Positions 34,601 through 39,573 of a stretch of DNA of 64,000 bases are shown here, in pieces. The translations under genes and the position numbers were made by a program. Below the pieces are notes generated by a model. That model ran no database searches. It was not told the DNA's origin and saw nothing but the letters and a program-made list of their open reading frames with translations. Origin of the DNA: Gymnothorax reevesii (Eukaryota > Chordata > Actinopteri > Anguilliformes > Muraenidae); NCBI GenBank assembly GCA_029721435.1, contig CM056573.1, positions 47,962,501 through 48,026,500 on the forward strand, read 5' to 3'. Position 1 is the stretch's first letter. The number at the start of each line of letters is the position of its first letter.

Positions 34601-36372
34601 TAAGGAAAAAAAAAACAAATAAAATATTGATTGCAAGTATTGCATAAGTATGAAGTTATAAAACGGATAATTTCACTTCAGCACACGGGGCTTGTAAGGA
34701 CATGACCGACCGACATCCGCATTAACATGCTGCCCCCTCTTTCTTTCCAAAAGGGCCACGAGACGAGCGCCTTGTTAATACTGGAGAAGATAACGGACCG
34801 GAACCTCATCAATTCCACAAACGCAGCTTTACAGACGTGTGTACCAAGTGTCGCGTTTTAATGCTTTTGTTGATGCATTATTTTTCCCTCATATTTTGGG
34901 TGTTATTGTCTTACCTGCCTCCAGTGTTTATGGATTGTTTGAATAGTGCCCCCTTGTGGTAGTTTCTTCAACAAAATTACTTGCACTGTTTTTCCAGTTA
35001 AGATTAATGTTGGACTAAATGATCTGCTTCTGCACTTTGAATTGTGACTTTTATACACACGTTTATGCTTGTCATGGAGAAAAGATAGATTTGCCGCGTT
35101 CATACCCTTTTTTTTGCCTGTACGGTGATGGTTCTCGGGTGTTATTGTGACTGCACATACTCAGGCTGTTCCTCTCCTCACAGTCCCCTCCATGTGGCAG
35201 CGCGGAACGGCCTAACGGTGGTGGTGCAGGAGCTGCTGGGTAAAGGCGCCAGTGTCCTCGCTGTGGATGAAAATGGTGAGGCTTCTGCTCGAGTCAACTT
35301 CCCTTCTTGAGACAATGAGTAAAAAATAATGAAAATTTGGTTAACGCTCACTGTTGCACAAATAATTGCATTTTTTATATTTAATTTTTTTATATTTTAT
35401 TATTATTATTTTTTTTTTCATTTCTATAATTGGTTTCATCCCACCATTGTACCAAAGTGTATTGTGAATGGAAAATGTACGCGTATAATAACCTGAAATA
35501 AAATTCAAGGTCTTTCAAGTGAATACAAATTGGATGGGGAAAATGACAGAAATATTTTTGCACAACTTAATAAAATCTATCTTCTGTCTATCTATGCTGC
35601 TTTCAAAATCTGTCTAATGCAAAGCGGTCGTGCTGTTTCAATTGCGCCCAGTCTGATAGAAGTCTTGAGTCTTCGAGGGGACAGGATTCGCATGGGCCAC
35701 GATTTGTACAAAATCATGGGTGAAGCTTGTGTAAATGAACGTGAACGGAATTCTTTGTAACATGGTGTGTTGGTGCAAAATGTTCTGTTTAGGAAGTCTA
35801 TATGGTTCGCCATTGTATTATGTTTTCTATTTTTTTTAATAATGCTGAGAATTCGGACGTTGCTAAATTTTTGTTGCTGAGTATGGGTTTGGCAGCCTGT
35901 TATTAAAATATTGCGGAACAGTGGAAGCTGGAAAAACTCTGTGGGAGGAAATATGCAAACAAACGATTATGAGGAATAATTGCAGCGAGCTCACATAATC
36001 GCGATTGCACGGAAATTGTGACAGCCCTTATCTGCGGTTTCACGTTTGCGCCCTTAACCCTTCTGAAATGCTGACACTCTATCCACAGGCTACACCCCTG
36101 CCTTGGCGTGCGCCCCGAACAAAGATGTGGCCGACTGCCTGGCACTCATCCTGGCCACCATGATGCGCGCGTCTCCTGGCTCCAGCATTCCCAATCTGAG
36201 CTTCAGTGCCATTAATCACTACTCCAACCCCTCCAAGACGGTGACCTTCGACAGCCTGCCCATCTTGAGGAGCGACCACAGTTCCTACTGCAGCTTCAAC
36301 AACATCAGCCGCGGGGATGGCTTCTACGCCCCGGACGATGAGCTCAATGACTCCGACTCTGAGACCTACTGA
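2529..36372 (+). CDS. ankrd28: ankrd28: PP6 regulatory ankyrin repeat subunit A, 27 certain exons plus a candidate first exon
   Basis: The joined exons encode a protein made almost wholly of 33-residue ankyrin repeats (TPLHxAA...G motifs) that follows human ANKRD28 from its tenth residue to the C-terminal tail ending [16 protein letters not shown]28 is the ankyrin-repeat subunit of the protein phosphatase 6 holoenzyme (with PPP6C and a SAPS/PPP6R subunit). It is also known as a partner of DOCK180/p130Cas in cell migration. Certain exons: 7330-7413, 8135-8213, 8321-8391, 12626-12826, 12955-13042, 13303-13445, 16281-16493, 17834-17912, 19564-19678, 19922-20004, 24013-24076, 25308-25376, 26054-26194, 26434-26545, 27454-27480, 29133-29207, 31181-31382, 31728-31815, 32050-32167, 32466-32685, 33145-33232, 33602-33685, 33883-34028, 34232-34314, 34754-34836, 35184-35275, 36089-36372. 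They sum to 3132 nt (1043 codons plus TGA) with all phases matching. The paralogues ANKRD44 and ANKRD52 fit less well: the exon at 17834 and the C-terminus are ANKRD28-like. The 5' exon (2529-2648) is uncertain. Confidence 0.95.
5940..7110 (+). repeat. GTCTGTCTGT-tract dispersed repeat with internal tandem units, interrupted
   Basis: Units containing a GTCTGTCTGTCCATxCG tract, then (G)GAGCATAACTCCAAAAC, then CTTTGCATA and ACTACT..GGTCCTG occur at 6235-6330 and 6320-6400 plus 7007-7090. The second unit is broken by the insertion at 6400-7002. Removing that insertion restores continuity. No coding potential is credited. This type of repeat is common in fish and other animal genomes. Confidence 0.6.
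6400..7002. mobile_element. 603-bp non-autonomous DNA element with 14-bp perfect ends and ATAA target duplication
   Basis: The left end GGGGGCCGCCAAGC (6400-6413) and right end GCTTGGCGGCCCCC (6989-7002) are perfect inverted repeats. ATAA directly flanks both sides (6396-6399 and 7003-7006). The host repeat reads through intact once the element and one ATAA are removed. Inside, the motif ATTCCGTGACA (or close) recurs at about 6587, 6611, 6810 and 6979. There is no transposase frame. The superfamily is not recognised. A 4-bp duplication would fit Sola or Chapaev, but the ends do not match what I know of either. Confidence 0.8.
7330..7413 (+). CDS. ankrd28: ankrd28 exon 2
   Basis: Phase 0 to phase 0, 28 codons. 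The acceptor is CTCCTGCAG and the donor GTAATG. It encodes [20 protein letters not shown] and KKEDVNVQ, the first ankyrin helices of the family. Human ANKRD28 has the same segment straight after its nine-residue N-terminus, so the splice junction after the N-terminal leader is conserved. Confidence 0.93.
7683..8125 (+). repeat. Minisatellite, 26-27-bp period, in intron 2
   Basis: About 16 degenerate copies of a unit like GGAAATATTTTGAGGTTCTC. It translates on the minus strand as a pseudo-repetitive peptide (NISRQ..LKSFPS), which is an artefact of the array. It stops ~10 bp short of the exon 3 acceptor. Confidence 0.85.
8135..8213 (+). CDS. ankrd28: ankrd28 exon 3
   Basis: 79 nt, phase 0 to phase 1. 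It encodes [20 protein letters not shown] and ELLILSG, a complete TPLH...[14 protein letters not shown] ankyrin unit essentially identical to human. The acceptor GTAG at 8131-8134 follows directly on a 26-27-bp minisatellite, so its polypyrimidine tract is made of repeat sequence. The donor is GTGAGC. Confidence 0.95.
8321..8391 (+). CDS. ankrd28: ankrd28 exon 4
   Basis: 71 nt, phase 1 to phase 0. It completes the glycine of the preceding SG and encodes [20 protein letters not shown] plus CSE, the turn and first helix of the next ankyrin repeat. The acceptor is ATCAAG and the donor GTATAT. The intron before it is only 107 nt. Confidence 0.94.
8895..9150 (+). repeat. Dispersed repeat (ACCTCTGCCAAGGAGGT type)
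   Basis: It begins ACCTCTGCCAAGGAGGTTAT, runs through GTTTGTCTGTGTCAC and a GAAATTTGGTAGGAT stretch, and ends GGTGGAGGTATGCGTTCTTC then CTTCTAGT. I know this as a widespread animal repeat with these ends. There is no coding capacity. Confidence 0.6.
9807..10133 (+). pseudogene. Tc1-like transposase N-terminal fragment, left arm
   Basis: 108 codons matching the first DNA-binding domain of a fish Tc1 transposase ([15 protein letters not shown], then [12 protein letters not shown] and [11 protein letters not shown]). It stops before any catalytic residue, so it is a truncated relic. The same family of transposase is present at 27690-28790. Confidence 0.75.
10330..10660 (-). pseudogene. Tc1-like transposase N-terminal fragment, right arm
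   Basis: Minus-strand copy of the left arm ([20 protein letters not shown], then [19 protein letters not shown]). It is frameshifted around 10520, where the linker is shortened. The two arms differ at many positions, so the duplication is old. Confidence 0.7.
11245..11283. repeat. (CA)n microsatellite
   Basis: About 19 uninterrupted CA units inside intron 4. Confidence 0.95.
11457..12140 (+). repeat. ACCCCTCAGCC-ended repeat with four ~145-bp tandem units
   Basis: It starts TTACCCCTCAGCCCAAAAAT, passes a GCCGTCCGTCCGTCC tract (11505-11519), and has four units marked by GCCATTGCCGATCAA at ~11549, 11693, 11840 and 11985. Each unit also carries GCGCTCCGATATCTA and ATGGCTGCCACGGC. It ends CACGGCTGAGGGGTAA, an inverted match to its start. 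A short relative with the same ends lies at 16628-16725. Confidence 0.75.
12200..12600 (+). repeat. Degenerate tandem repeat, ~58-bp period
   Basis: A GAAGCACTTG(T/C)TCT...AGTGCTA motif recurs at about 12220, 12277, 12337, 12390, 12446, 12507 and 12566, spaced 53-61 bp. It ends at the acceptor region of exon 5. Confidence 0.7.
12626..12826 (+). CDS. ankrd28: ankrd28 exon 5
   Basis: 201 nt, 67 codons, phase 0 at both ends. It encodes [20 protein letters not shown] through [10 protein letters not shown], covering two ankyrin repeats with [20 protein letters not shown] and [11 protein letters not shown]. It is nearly identical to human ANKRD28 and differs from ANKRD52 at several positions. The acceptor CTGCAG follows a degenerate ~58-bp tandem repeat. 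The donor is GTCAGT. Confidence 0.96.
12955..13042 (+). CDS. ankrd28: ankrd28 exon 6
   Basis: 88 nt, phase 0 to phase 1. It encodes [20 protein letters not shown] followed by [10 protein letters not shown]. The Asp-Lys-Lys-Asp-Arg-Arg turn and HWAAYMG helix are characteristic of ANKRD28/ANKRD44. The preceding intron is only 128 nt. The donor is GTAAAC. Confidence 0.95.
13303..13445 (+). CDS. ankrd28: ankrd28 exon 7
   Basis: 143 nt, phase 1 to phase 0. It encodes [20 protein letters not shown], then [20 protein letters not shown], then LLDLGVD: one full ankyrin repeat with the [16 protein letters not shown] signature of ANKRD28. The acceptor is TTTTTCAG and the donor GTAAGG. Confidence 0.96.
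13574..13624. repeat. (GT)n microsatellite
   Basis: About 25 uninterrupted GT units just after the donor region of intron 7. Confidence 0.95.
13688..16136. mobile_element. Large non-autonomous DNA element with GGGCTTGGCGATATG ends
   Basis: The left end GGGGGCTTGGCGATATGAAG and right end CATATTGCCCTGCCCTA are imperfect inverted repeats of the fish motif TAGGGCTGGGCGATATGG, which I recognise as the terminus of an abundant fish MITE. TCAT lies outside both ends, but a clean target duplication is not visible. At 2.45 kb it is larger than usual, partly because of a nested LINE-like tail. No transposase was found. Confidence 0.5.
14880..15068 (+). repeat. 3' end of a non-LTR retrotransposon (LINE-like)
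   Basis: The open stretch [15 protein letters not shown] resembles the C-terminus of fish LINE open reading frames. It is followed by GGCGAGCTTAGTTGGGCTGA, AAGGCCTGTTCTTGCC and a (ATGTT)n tail, a very common fish LINE 3' end. It is 5' truncated. Confidence 0.5.
16281..16493 (+). CDS. ankrd28: ankrd28 exon 8
   Basis: 213 nt, 71 codons, phase 0 at both ends. It encodes [20 protein letters not shown], the [18 protein letters not shown] repeat and [19 protein letters not shown]. Met in human at the first codon is Ile here. Two complete ankyrin repeats are present. The acceptor is TCCATAG and the donor GTGAGT. Confidence 0.96.
16494..17833 (+). other. ankrd28: ankrd28 intron 8
   Basis: 1.34 kb. 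It holds a short ACCCCTCAGCC...GGCTGAGGGGTA repeat (16628-16725) followed by a T-rich tract (16740-16772). The rest shows nothing recognisable. Confidence 0.5.
16628..16725. repeat. Short relative of the 11457-12140 repeat
   Basis: It begins ACCCCTCAGCCCTCAAGGCT and ends CGGGCTGAGGGGTA, the same inverted ends as the intron 4 copy, but without the tandem units. Confidence 0.65.
17834..17912 (+). CDS. ankrd28: ankrd28 exon 9
   Basis: 79 nt, phase 0 to phase 1. It encodes [20 protein letters not shown] and QAVIQS. Human ANKRD28 reads HGRFSRSQ at this point and this sequence has Met in place of the Arg. The FSRSQ motif is ANKRD28-like, where the paralogues have FTRSQ. The acceptor is ATGCAG and the donor GTGAGT. 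Confidence 0.94.
17913..19563 (+). other. ankrd28: ankrd28 intron 9
   Basis: 1.65 kb of AT-rich sequence with T-runs near 18900-19020. No repeat family or RNA gene recognised. Confidence 0.4.
19564..19678 (+). CDS. ankrd28: ankrd28 exon 10
   Basis: 115 nt, phase 1 to phase 2. It encodes [20 protein letters not shown] then [17 protein letters not shown], one ankyrin repeat strongly conserved in the family. The acceptor is TTGCAG and the donor GTGAGC. Confidence 0.95.
19922..20004 (+). CDS. ankrd28: ankrd28 exon 11
   Basis: 83 nt, phase 2 to phase 1. It encodes [20 protein letters not shown] and CRKLLSS. The [20 protein letters not shown] stretch matches human ANKRD28. The arginine codon is split across the preceding junction (AG then A). 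The acceptor is GCTGCAG and the donor GTGAGT. Confidence 0.95.
20985..21520 (+). repeat. CCCCCGAC-ended repeat with tandem units and GTCCGTC tracts
   Basis: It starts ATACCCCCGACAATG and ends GGGGGCGTCGGGGCTA. The unit GATATCTCGAATATTATTCA then TTTGGC(A/G)CACATTCTCTACC recurs at 21073 and 21247 (174-bp spacing). TCCGTCCGTCATTCTGTCC occurs near 21030 and TCCATCCGTCCAAAGA near 21345. The long translations here are tandem artefacts. Confidence 0.65.
22192..22770. mobile_element. hAT-type MITE, 579 bp, perfect 8-bp target duplication
   Basis: The ends CAGTGGTTCTCAAATTCAGT... and ...TTTGAGAACCACTG form imperfect inverted repeats of ~80 bp that run on through the GTATGCTGGTTTTTGTTCC motif. ATGTAGAC flanks both sides exactly (22184-22191 and 22771-22778). 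The CAGTGGTTCTCAA terminus and 8-bp duplication are those of hAT (Charlie-like) elements. No transposase. Confidence 0.92.
23114..23637. mobile_element. Possible MITE with AGATGCCAAGTCTCACGC ends
   Basis: AGAGATGCCAAGTCTCACGC at ~23115 is matched in inverted form by GCGCGAGACTTGGCACCTCT at ~23616. No clean target duplication was found, so the limits are approximate and the class is open. Confidence 0.45.
24013..24076 (+). CDS. ankrd28: ankrd28 exon 12
   Basis: 64 nt, phase 1 to phase 2. It encodes [20 protein letters not shown]. The exon ends inside a run of seven G, so the donor is the last G of the run followed by TGAGC. Placing the junction there is what restores the [11 protein letters not shown] sequence with the next exon. 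Confidence 0.93.
24077..25307 (+). other. ankrd28: ankrd28 intron 12
   Basis: 1.2 kb, AT-rich. A stretch at 24560-24730 has a different, more GC-balanced composition and may be an old repeat. It was not classified. Confidence 0.35.
25308..25376 (+). CDS. ankrd28: ankrd28 exon 13
   Basis: 69 nt, phase 2 to phase 2. It encodes [20 protein letters not shown] then FG. It completes the ankyrin repeat begun in the previous exon. The acceptor is CTCGCAG. The donor GTGTGT is weak but dictated by frame. Confidence 0.93.
25377..26053 (+). other. ankrd28: ankrd28 intron 13
   Basis: 0.68 kb with T- and CTT-rich sequence after the donor and a run of G at 25437-25447. Nothing else recognised. Confidence 0.4.
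26054..26194 (+). CDS. ankrd28: ankrd28 exon 14
   Basis: 141 nt, phase 2 to phase 2. It encodes [20 protein letters not shown], then [20 protein letters not shown] and SDTDG. The [12 protein letters not shown] helix distinguishes ANKRD28 from ANKRD44 (ANCHFHC). The acceptor is CCTGCAG and the donor GTAAGT. Confidence 0.96.
26434..26545 (+). CDS. ankrd28: ankrd28 exon 15
   Basis: 112 nt, phase 2 to phase 0. It encodes [20 protein letters not shown] then [17 protein letters not shown]. The acceptor is CCTCAG and the donor GTCAGT. Alanine-serine replaces the human SA in HYSAAYGH. Confidence 0.95.
26546..27453 (+). other. ankrd28: ankrd28 intron 15
   Basis: 0.9 kb with no recognisable repeat. 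A short inverted pair GTGGGGGAACCACCC / GGGTGGTTTTCCCCCAC at 27049-27088 could form a hairpin. Confidence 0.4.
27454..27480 (+). CDS. ankrd28: ankrd28 exon 16, 27-nt microexon
   Basis: This exon has only nine codons (IASETPLDV) and phase 0 at both ends. It lies between the acceptor TTTTTCAG and donor GTAAGT. The nine residues match human ANKRD28 at this place exactly. Skipping it would keep the frame and shorten a loop. A Tc1 transposon begins 10 bp after the donor. Confidence 0.92.
27490..28990 (-). mobile_element. Tc1-like transposon inserted in ankrd28 intron 16
   Basis: The inverted ends are CACTGACTGACTTTAAAAAC (from 27492) and, read inward from the right, TACTGATGGACTTCAAAAAC (ending 28988). 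Both continue TTATAA. TA flanks both sides, the Tc1/mariner target duplication. A degenerate transposase lies on the minus strand, opposite to ankrd28. The element begins only 10 bp beyond the exon 16 donor. Confidence 0.85.
27690..28790 (-). pseudogene. Degenerate Tc1-like transposase
   Basis: Minus strand. Recognisable blocks are a [22 protein letters not shown] helix-turn-helix near 28570-28620, [20 protein letters not shown] and [20 protein letters not shown] in a 150-codon frame (28120-28572), and a C-terminal block near 27770-27960 with [10 protein letters not shown] in place of the usual EWP(P/A)xSPDL. At least two frame changes separate the blocks, so it is not functional. Confidence 0.75.
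29133..29207 (+). CDS. ankrd28: ankrd28 exon 17
   Basis: 75 nt, phase 0 at both ends. It encodes [20 protein letters not shown] and PLHLA. The acidic Ser/Asp-rich insert between repeats is ANKRD28-specific. ANKRD44 and ANKRD52 differ here. The acceptor is CCCCAG and the donor GTGAGT. Confidence 0.94.
29208..31180 (+). other. ankrd28: ankrd28 intron 17
   Basis: 2.0 kb. It holds a MITE with AACCCTCCTATTG ends (29293-29807), then T-runs and AT-rich DNA. No exon-like sequence was found. Confidence 0.45.
29293..29807. mobile_element. MITE with TTAA-CCCTCCTATT ends (piggyBac-like)
   Basis: TTAACCCTCCTATTGCC on the left is matched by TAATAGGAGGGTTTTAA on the right. The repeat-adjacent GGGTCAAATCGACCCAG near the right end is typical of an abundant fish family of this type. 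The right TTAA is displaced by two T, so the duplication is imperfect. Confidence 0.6.
31181..31382 (+). CDS. ankrd28: ankrd28 exon 18
   Basis: 202 nt, phase 0 to phase 1. It encodes [40 protein letters not shown] and [20 protein letters not shown]. Two ankyrin repeats are covered, almost identical to human. The acceptor is GTGCAG and the donor GTACTG. Confidence 0.96.
31383..31727 (+). other. ankrd28: ankrd28 intron 18
   Basis: 345 nt with no recognisable content beyond its splice sites. Confidence 0.5.
31728..31815 (+). CDS. ankrd28: ankrd28 exon 19
   Basis: 88 nt, phase 1 to phase 2. It encodes [20 protein letters not shown] then VDIQDGNG. The acceptor is TTTCAG and the donor GTAAGT. The junction splits the glutamine codon of NGQTPLML. 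Confidence 0.94.
32050..32167 (+). CDS. ankrd28: ankrd28 exon 20
   Basis: 118 nt, phase 2 to phase 0. It encodes [20 protein letters not shown], then [19 protein letters not shown]. The acceptor is GGTCAG and the donor GTGAGA. One Ser replaces the human Asn in SVLNGH. Confidence 0.95.
32466..32685 (+). CDS. ankrd28: ankrd28 exon 21
   Basis: 220 nt, phase 0 to phase 1. It encodes [40 protein letters not shown] and [14 protein letters not shown]. It covers two ankyrin repeats. The [11 protein letters not shown] linker is less conserved than the helices. The acceptor is CGACAG and the donor GTACTT. Confidence 0.95.
32686..33144 (+). other. ankrd28: ankrd28 intron 21
   Basis: 459 nt, no recognisable repeat. 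Confidence 0.5.
33145..33232 (+). CDS. ankrd28: ankrd28 exon 22
   Basis: 88 nt, phase 1 to phase 2. It encodes [20 protein letters not shown] then TFSPLHCA. The acceptor is CCTCAG and the donor GTAAGT. It continues directly from the WACYNG of the previous exon. Confidence 0.94.
33233..33601 (+). other. ankrd28: ankrd28 intron 22
   Basis: 369 nt, no recognisable repeat. Confidence 0.5.
33602..33685 (+). CDS. ankrd28: ankrd28 exon 23
   Basis: 84 nt, phase 2 to phase 2. It encodes [20 protein letters not shown] then NATDSKN. The acceptor is CCCACAG and the donor GTAATG. Human has SKGR where this sequence has SKNR. Confidence 0.94.
33883..34028 (+). CDS. ankrd28: ankrd28 exon 24
   Basis: 146 nt, phase 2 to phase 1. 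It encodes [20 protein letters not shown], then [20 protein letters not shown] and ENGQTNAV. The acceptor is TCCACAG and the donor GTATGT. It is one of the most conserved stretches of the protein. Confidence 0.96.
34232..34314 (+). CDS. ankrd28: ankrd28 exon 25
   Basis: 83 nt, phase 1 to phase 0. It encodes [20 protein letters not shown] then ALHLACNK. The acceptor is GTGTCAG and the donor GTATCT. The following intron carries a dispersed repeat. Confidence 0.93.
34315..34753 (+). repeat. ankrd28: ankrd28 intron 25 with a dispersed repeat
   Basis: TTTATTTGTAACAGGGACCA at ~34376 to CATCTGCAGTCCCCGGGCAG at ~34465 is an abundant fish repeat sequence. The following CACAGACAGACACACACACC is simple sequence. 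Confidence 0.45.
34754..34836 (+). CDS. ankrd28: ankrd28 exon 26
   Basis: 83 nt, phase 0 to phase 2. It encodes [20 protein letters not shown] then STNAALQ. The acceptor is CCAAAAG, purine-rich just before the AG but preceded by a CT-rich tract. The donor is GTGTGT. Confidence 0.93.
34837..35183 (+). other. ankrd28: ankrd28 intron 26
   Basis: 347 nt, no recognisable repeat. Confidence 0.5.
35184..35275 (+). CDS. ankrd28: ankrd28 exon 27
   Basis: 92 nt, phase 2 to phase 1. It encodes [20 protein letters not shown] then [10 protein letters not shown], the last full ankyrin repeat. The acceptor is CTCACAG and the donor GTGAGG. Confidence 0.95.
35276..36088 (+). other. ankrd28: ankrd28 intron 27
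   Basis: 813 nt with an AT-rich stretch at 35365-35420. A 76-codon open frame at 35530-35760 was examined and not recognised. It has no splice or promoter support. Confidence 0.45.
36089..36372 (+). CDS. ankrd28: ankrd28 exon 28, last coding exon
   Basis: 284 nt including TGA at 36370-36372. It begins [25 protein letters not shown] as in human, followed by a variable Ser/Asn-rich stretch, then [20 protein letters not shown] and the invariant LNDSDSETY end. This C-terminal tail is not ankyrin repeat and is acidic. The human tail has GGEQEYLYTDV where this sequence has [10 protein letters not shown]. Confidence 0.96.
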
Positions 36373-37775
36373 GAGATGAGAGGAGGGAGGGAGGGATGGG
36401 GTTAGGGGAGGGGTAGAGGGATCGGAGCGGAGAGACACCGCTGTCTTAATCACCAGAGCCCACCCGGCTGCAGACCTCTTCGGCCGGGCGTGCCAGCGAC
36501 TCAGGAGTCCCACATGGAGAGCGACTCGCGGGAGGCCGGCTTACACCACTGCTTTCATCTTCATCCGGCACCACGAGTCGGCACATTTCAACAGTTACTC
36601 CAGCCTAGCTACACATGCCCTCGGTGAAGGTGTTCACTACCAAGCAGTAGAACTGAGACTGAACTTTTCAGACAGCAGTCATGGGGACAATAATCCTGTG
36701 GCATGAGAGCACTTATGGGGGCGTGGCCAAAGGGACCAAAAAGTTGTCCGAAACATTTTTACCCAGTCATGGCTGCGAGTGTGGTTTGGTAGGATGGCAT
36801 TTTTGCAAAGGAGAATGGCAAAATCCTTCCTTTTTTGTCCCGTTGCTGCACTCTTGAGTCAAGACGCACATATCTGCATCATCTTTGATTAATGCGGGGT
36901 TGGGGGAATAAATATTTTTGAGACGAAAATTTTAATAAAAAAAGACGAGCGTTTTTTGCATATAATTTTGAGACCAGCCTGAGTGGTGCTGTCAGGGTTT
37001 TTACACTAAACTCCAGAACCTCTGGAAAATTGCATCATTTATTAACTGTATTGAAGATTGAAGATCAGATGTAAAGAAAGATTGAATACAGTTGTAACTT
37101 AAGCTAACCACAATGAAAAAAAAATAAATAAAACTGGCCTTCCCAGTCCATTATTTTAGAAATAAAGGATTGATCTTTTTCCATTAGCGATATCTGTAGG
37201 TTATTTCCATCATTTTGTGCCTTCATGAGTTTTTCAATGAAAAGGAGGTGTATCGGGGGCTACCAGAGGGACACTATGTCGATGGACGATGAGAAAAATG
37301 CGAAACACTACATTTGTGAAAAGCACTGGTACTGTAAGCCAGGCAATTGGCTGCAAGTGTGGTTTACTCTGTGGTGAAGAACACTGTCTATACCAATAAC
37401 GTCACAATTGAATTCCGCTTATAAAAATATGATTTATCCTTATTTTTTTTGCCTCTCCTTGATGTCATGTTGAAGGGGTTTGCTTGCATTTGTTTGATAA
37501 AACCATCCCGTCCCTCGTGATTGTTAGAAAAAAACCGTTTTTGTTTTTTCTTCAAATTTTTAAAAAAAGATATTTTAAACTGGAAATCTGTAAACTATAT
37601 CAGCTGGCTTTGTGAAAGTGGAACGGAAATATTTTTTTCCTTCTGAAGGGATGAATCTAGCATGTTGATAAGAAATAGTGGCTGCTTGGATACTATACCT
37701 TCATGCTTACTTTCAGTACATCTGAGATTCCTGTATATTTTATGGGTAATAAAATCCAGACGTGGGTTATTGTAA
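36373..37775 (+). other. ankrd28: 3' UTR of ankrd28
   Basis: Non-coding sequence directly after the TGA, with a purine-rich start (36376-36440) and then AT-rich sequence. AATAAA hexamers stand at 36907, 36934, 37123, 37161 and 37748, so alternative polyadenylation is possible. The distal end is my estimate from the last signal. A stretch near 37876-38070 is open on the minus strand, but nothing in it was recognised. Confidence 0.6.
37748..37753 (+). terminator. ankrd28: Distal polyadenylation signal AATAAA of ankrd28 (candidate)
   Basis: A canonical hexamer followed by a T-rich and GT-rich stretch (37765-37830, with TTTGTTTTTTG). It is the last AATAAA before composition changes. Proximal candidates at 36907 and 36934 would give a ~560-nt UTR instead. 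Confidence 0.4.
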
Positions 37776-39573
37776 TTTAATAATTAATTTGTTTTTTGTT
37801 ACTTTATTGTTTGTGCTGTATGTTCTGCTAGTTAGTATGTTGTCTTGCCCTTTTCATTTCCTTTCATAAAAGTGGTTATGAATAGGACTGTGCTAAGTAA
37901 ACAGCTGGGTAATCCTGTACCAGTTGCAAAAATTCTCTGTTGATGGAGCGCATTGATTTTGACGGGTCCTGGCACAGCGAGTCCATTTGCTGTGCACCTT
38001 CAGAGATGGCAGACATTATCTCAACTCTTCTTCCGGACAGTGAGACATGTAGCTCGCTAACAGCTGGCACAAATAACTTGGGATGGTCTTGAAGTTACCA
38101 AGGTAGCTCCTCTTGGTGACTGCCAGGCAGCCAGGTATGTTTTTCCATCATAAACAAAACCATGGCTGATGAACTGCTCCAGCTGGGCCTCAATTATTTG
38201 AGAACAATAAACCTTAAGGGCCTTGGGCACTATTGATTAAAAGTTGCCTTAAACGGTGCACAGCCACAGGTATGTATATCAGTCGTTGTTGCCACTCATT
38301 AACTTCCATATTTTTAAATGCTGAAAATCAAAAATGAGCCAGAAGTCTAGCTATCAAGGGATCAACTACAAATTTGCATGCCATCTGGATAGCCCGTTTT
38401 TGAGAGCGTAAGCTGTTTGCTCCCTAAATCGGAGGGATGGCTTGTCTGCTGGCAAGTAAGTTCAGTGTAAAGCATCGGGTCTTGTTCTGCCCGATGTTTG
38501 CCACTAGCTAGGCTTACATGTTCTCATTTTCATGCCCTGCCGGCCGAGAGCCCAAAAAAGGGGATTATGTTGTAGTGCAGTCTGTCTGTCTCCATATCGA
38601 AAGGTACTTGGCTGGTGAAATCGCCTCCTGTAGTTTTCATTGGACATCCCTGAAACTTGGCACATATGCTGCAGATAGTCTCATGATGTGCATTTTGCAG
38701 TCATGACTCGGGTGGGAGATGTGCTCTTAGAGCACTCTCGATTCATTTGGACTGATATTACTGAAATTGACAATTGAAATGTACCAATTGCGTAAAAGGG
38801 ATTGGATTAATCATGCACATTTATACGTCAGAAACCTAGGCTACCATCTACATAGGTCTGTCATGCCCATTGTCATGCATCTAACATTTTGATGTTGCTG
38901 GCATTCTGGTTTAAATGACTGCCGTTTCAATTGGTGATGCATCTAGGTTGGACTGAGCCATACATGTCGTTCCACCATTTGCAATTCTATCAAAGGATTT
39001 AAAATAAACATAGGCTCTGTGTGAATAGCATTTTTTTGCTTTGGAAAGTTCTTAACTCTGTAGAAATGACATGGAAGTATTTATGTTTGAATTCTCTAAA
39101 TACTGATGAAACCTGCTTCAGTGCTTTCTTATCTGTTTTAGCATAGGATACACTGGAACATCCTTCATGAGAAGAAAGGTGATAACACCGTCCCCCAATT
39201 CCTTGCTGCAGCAATATTTAAAGCGAGTTGCTGTCCATCTAGCTGTTCACAAAAACAAGCGATCATAAGACAAGTGATACATGATGTCATTTCCCAATTG
39301 GATTCTGTTTGCGCCATGATTGTCCTTTTGTAAGTCCTTCTGAGTTCTCCTTTATATCTCTCCTCATCTTCATGATGTTTTCCATTAAGGTTCAGGAAAA
39401 GTAGTTAGGAATTGGATGATATTGTGATTGTTGATATGTCAAAAAATATTGGACATTTTTATTGACAATTTGACCGCAGCCGTAGTCCACATTTCTAACC
39501 AGTGTTGGAGTAATGCTGCCTTGTTTGTCTGCGTGCGTGAACTAAACATCATGGCACCGTCAGTGCACACAGG
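37776..39573. other. Intergenic, start of the downstream region
   Basis: AT-rich. A stretch at 38520-38740 (AGTCTGTCTGTCTCCAT, then CCCTGAAACTTGGCACATAT) has the same architecture as the GTCTGTC-tract repeats in the introns. No gene recognised. Confidence 0.4.

Noticed and set aside
35530..35760. 76-codon open frame in intron 27
   Set aside because: No recognised family, no promoter or splice evidence, and it lies within the ankrd28 transcript between two well-defined exons.
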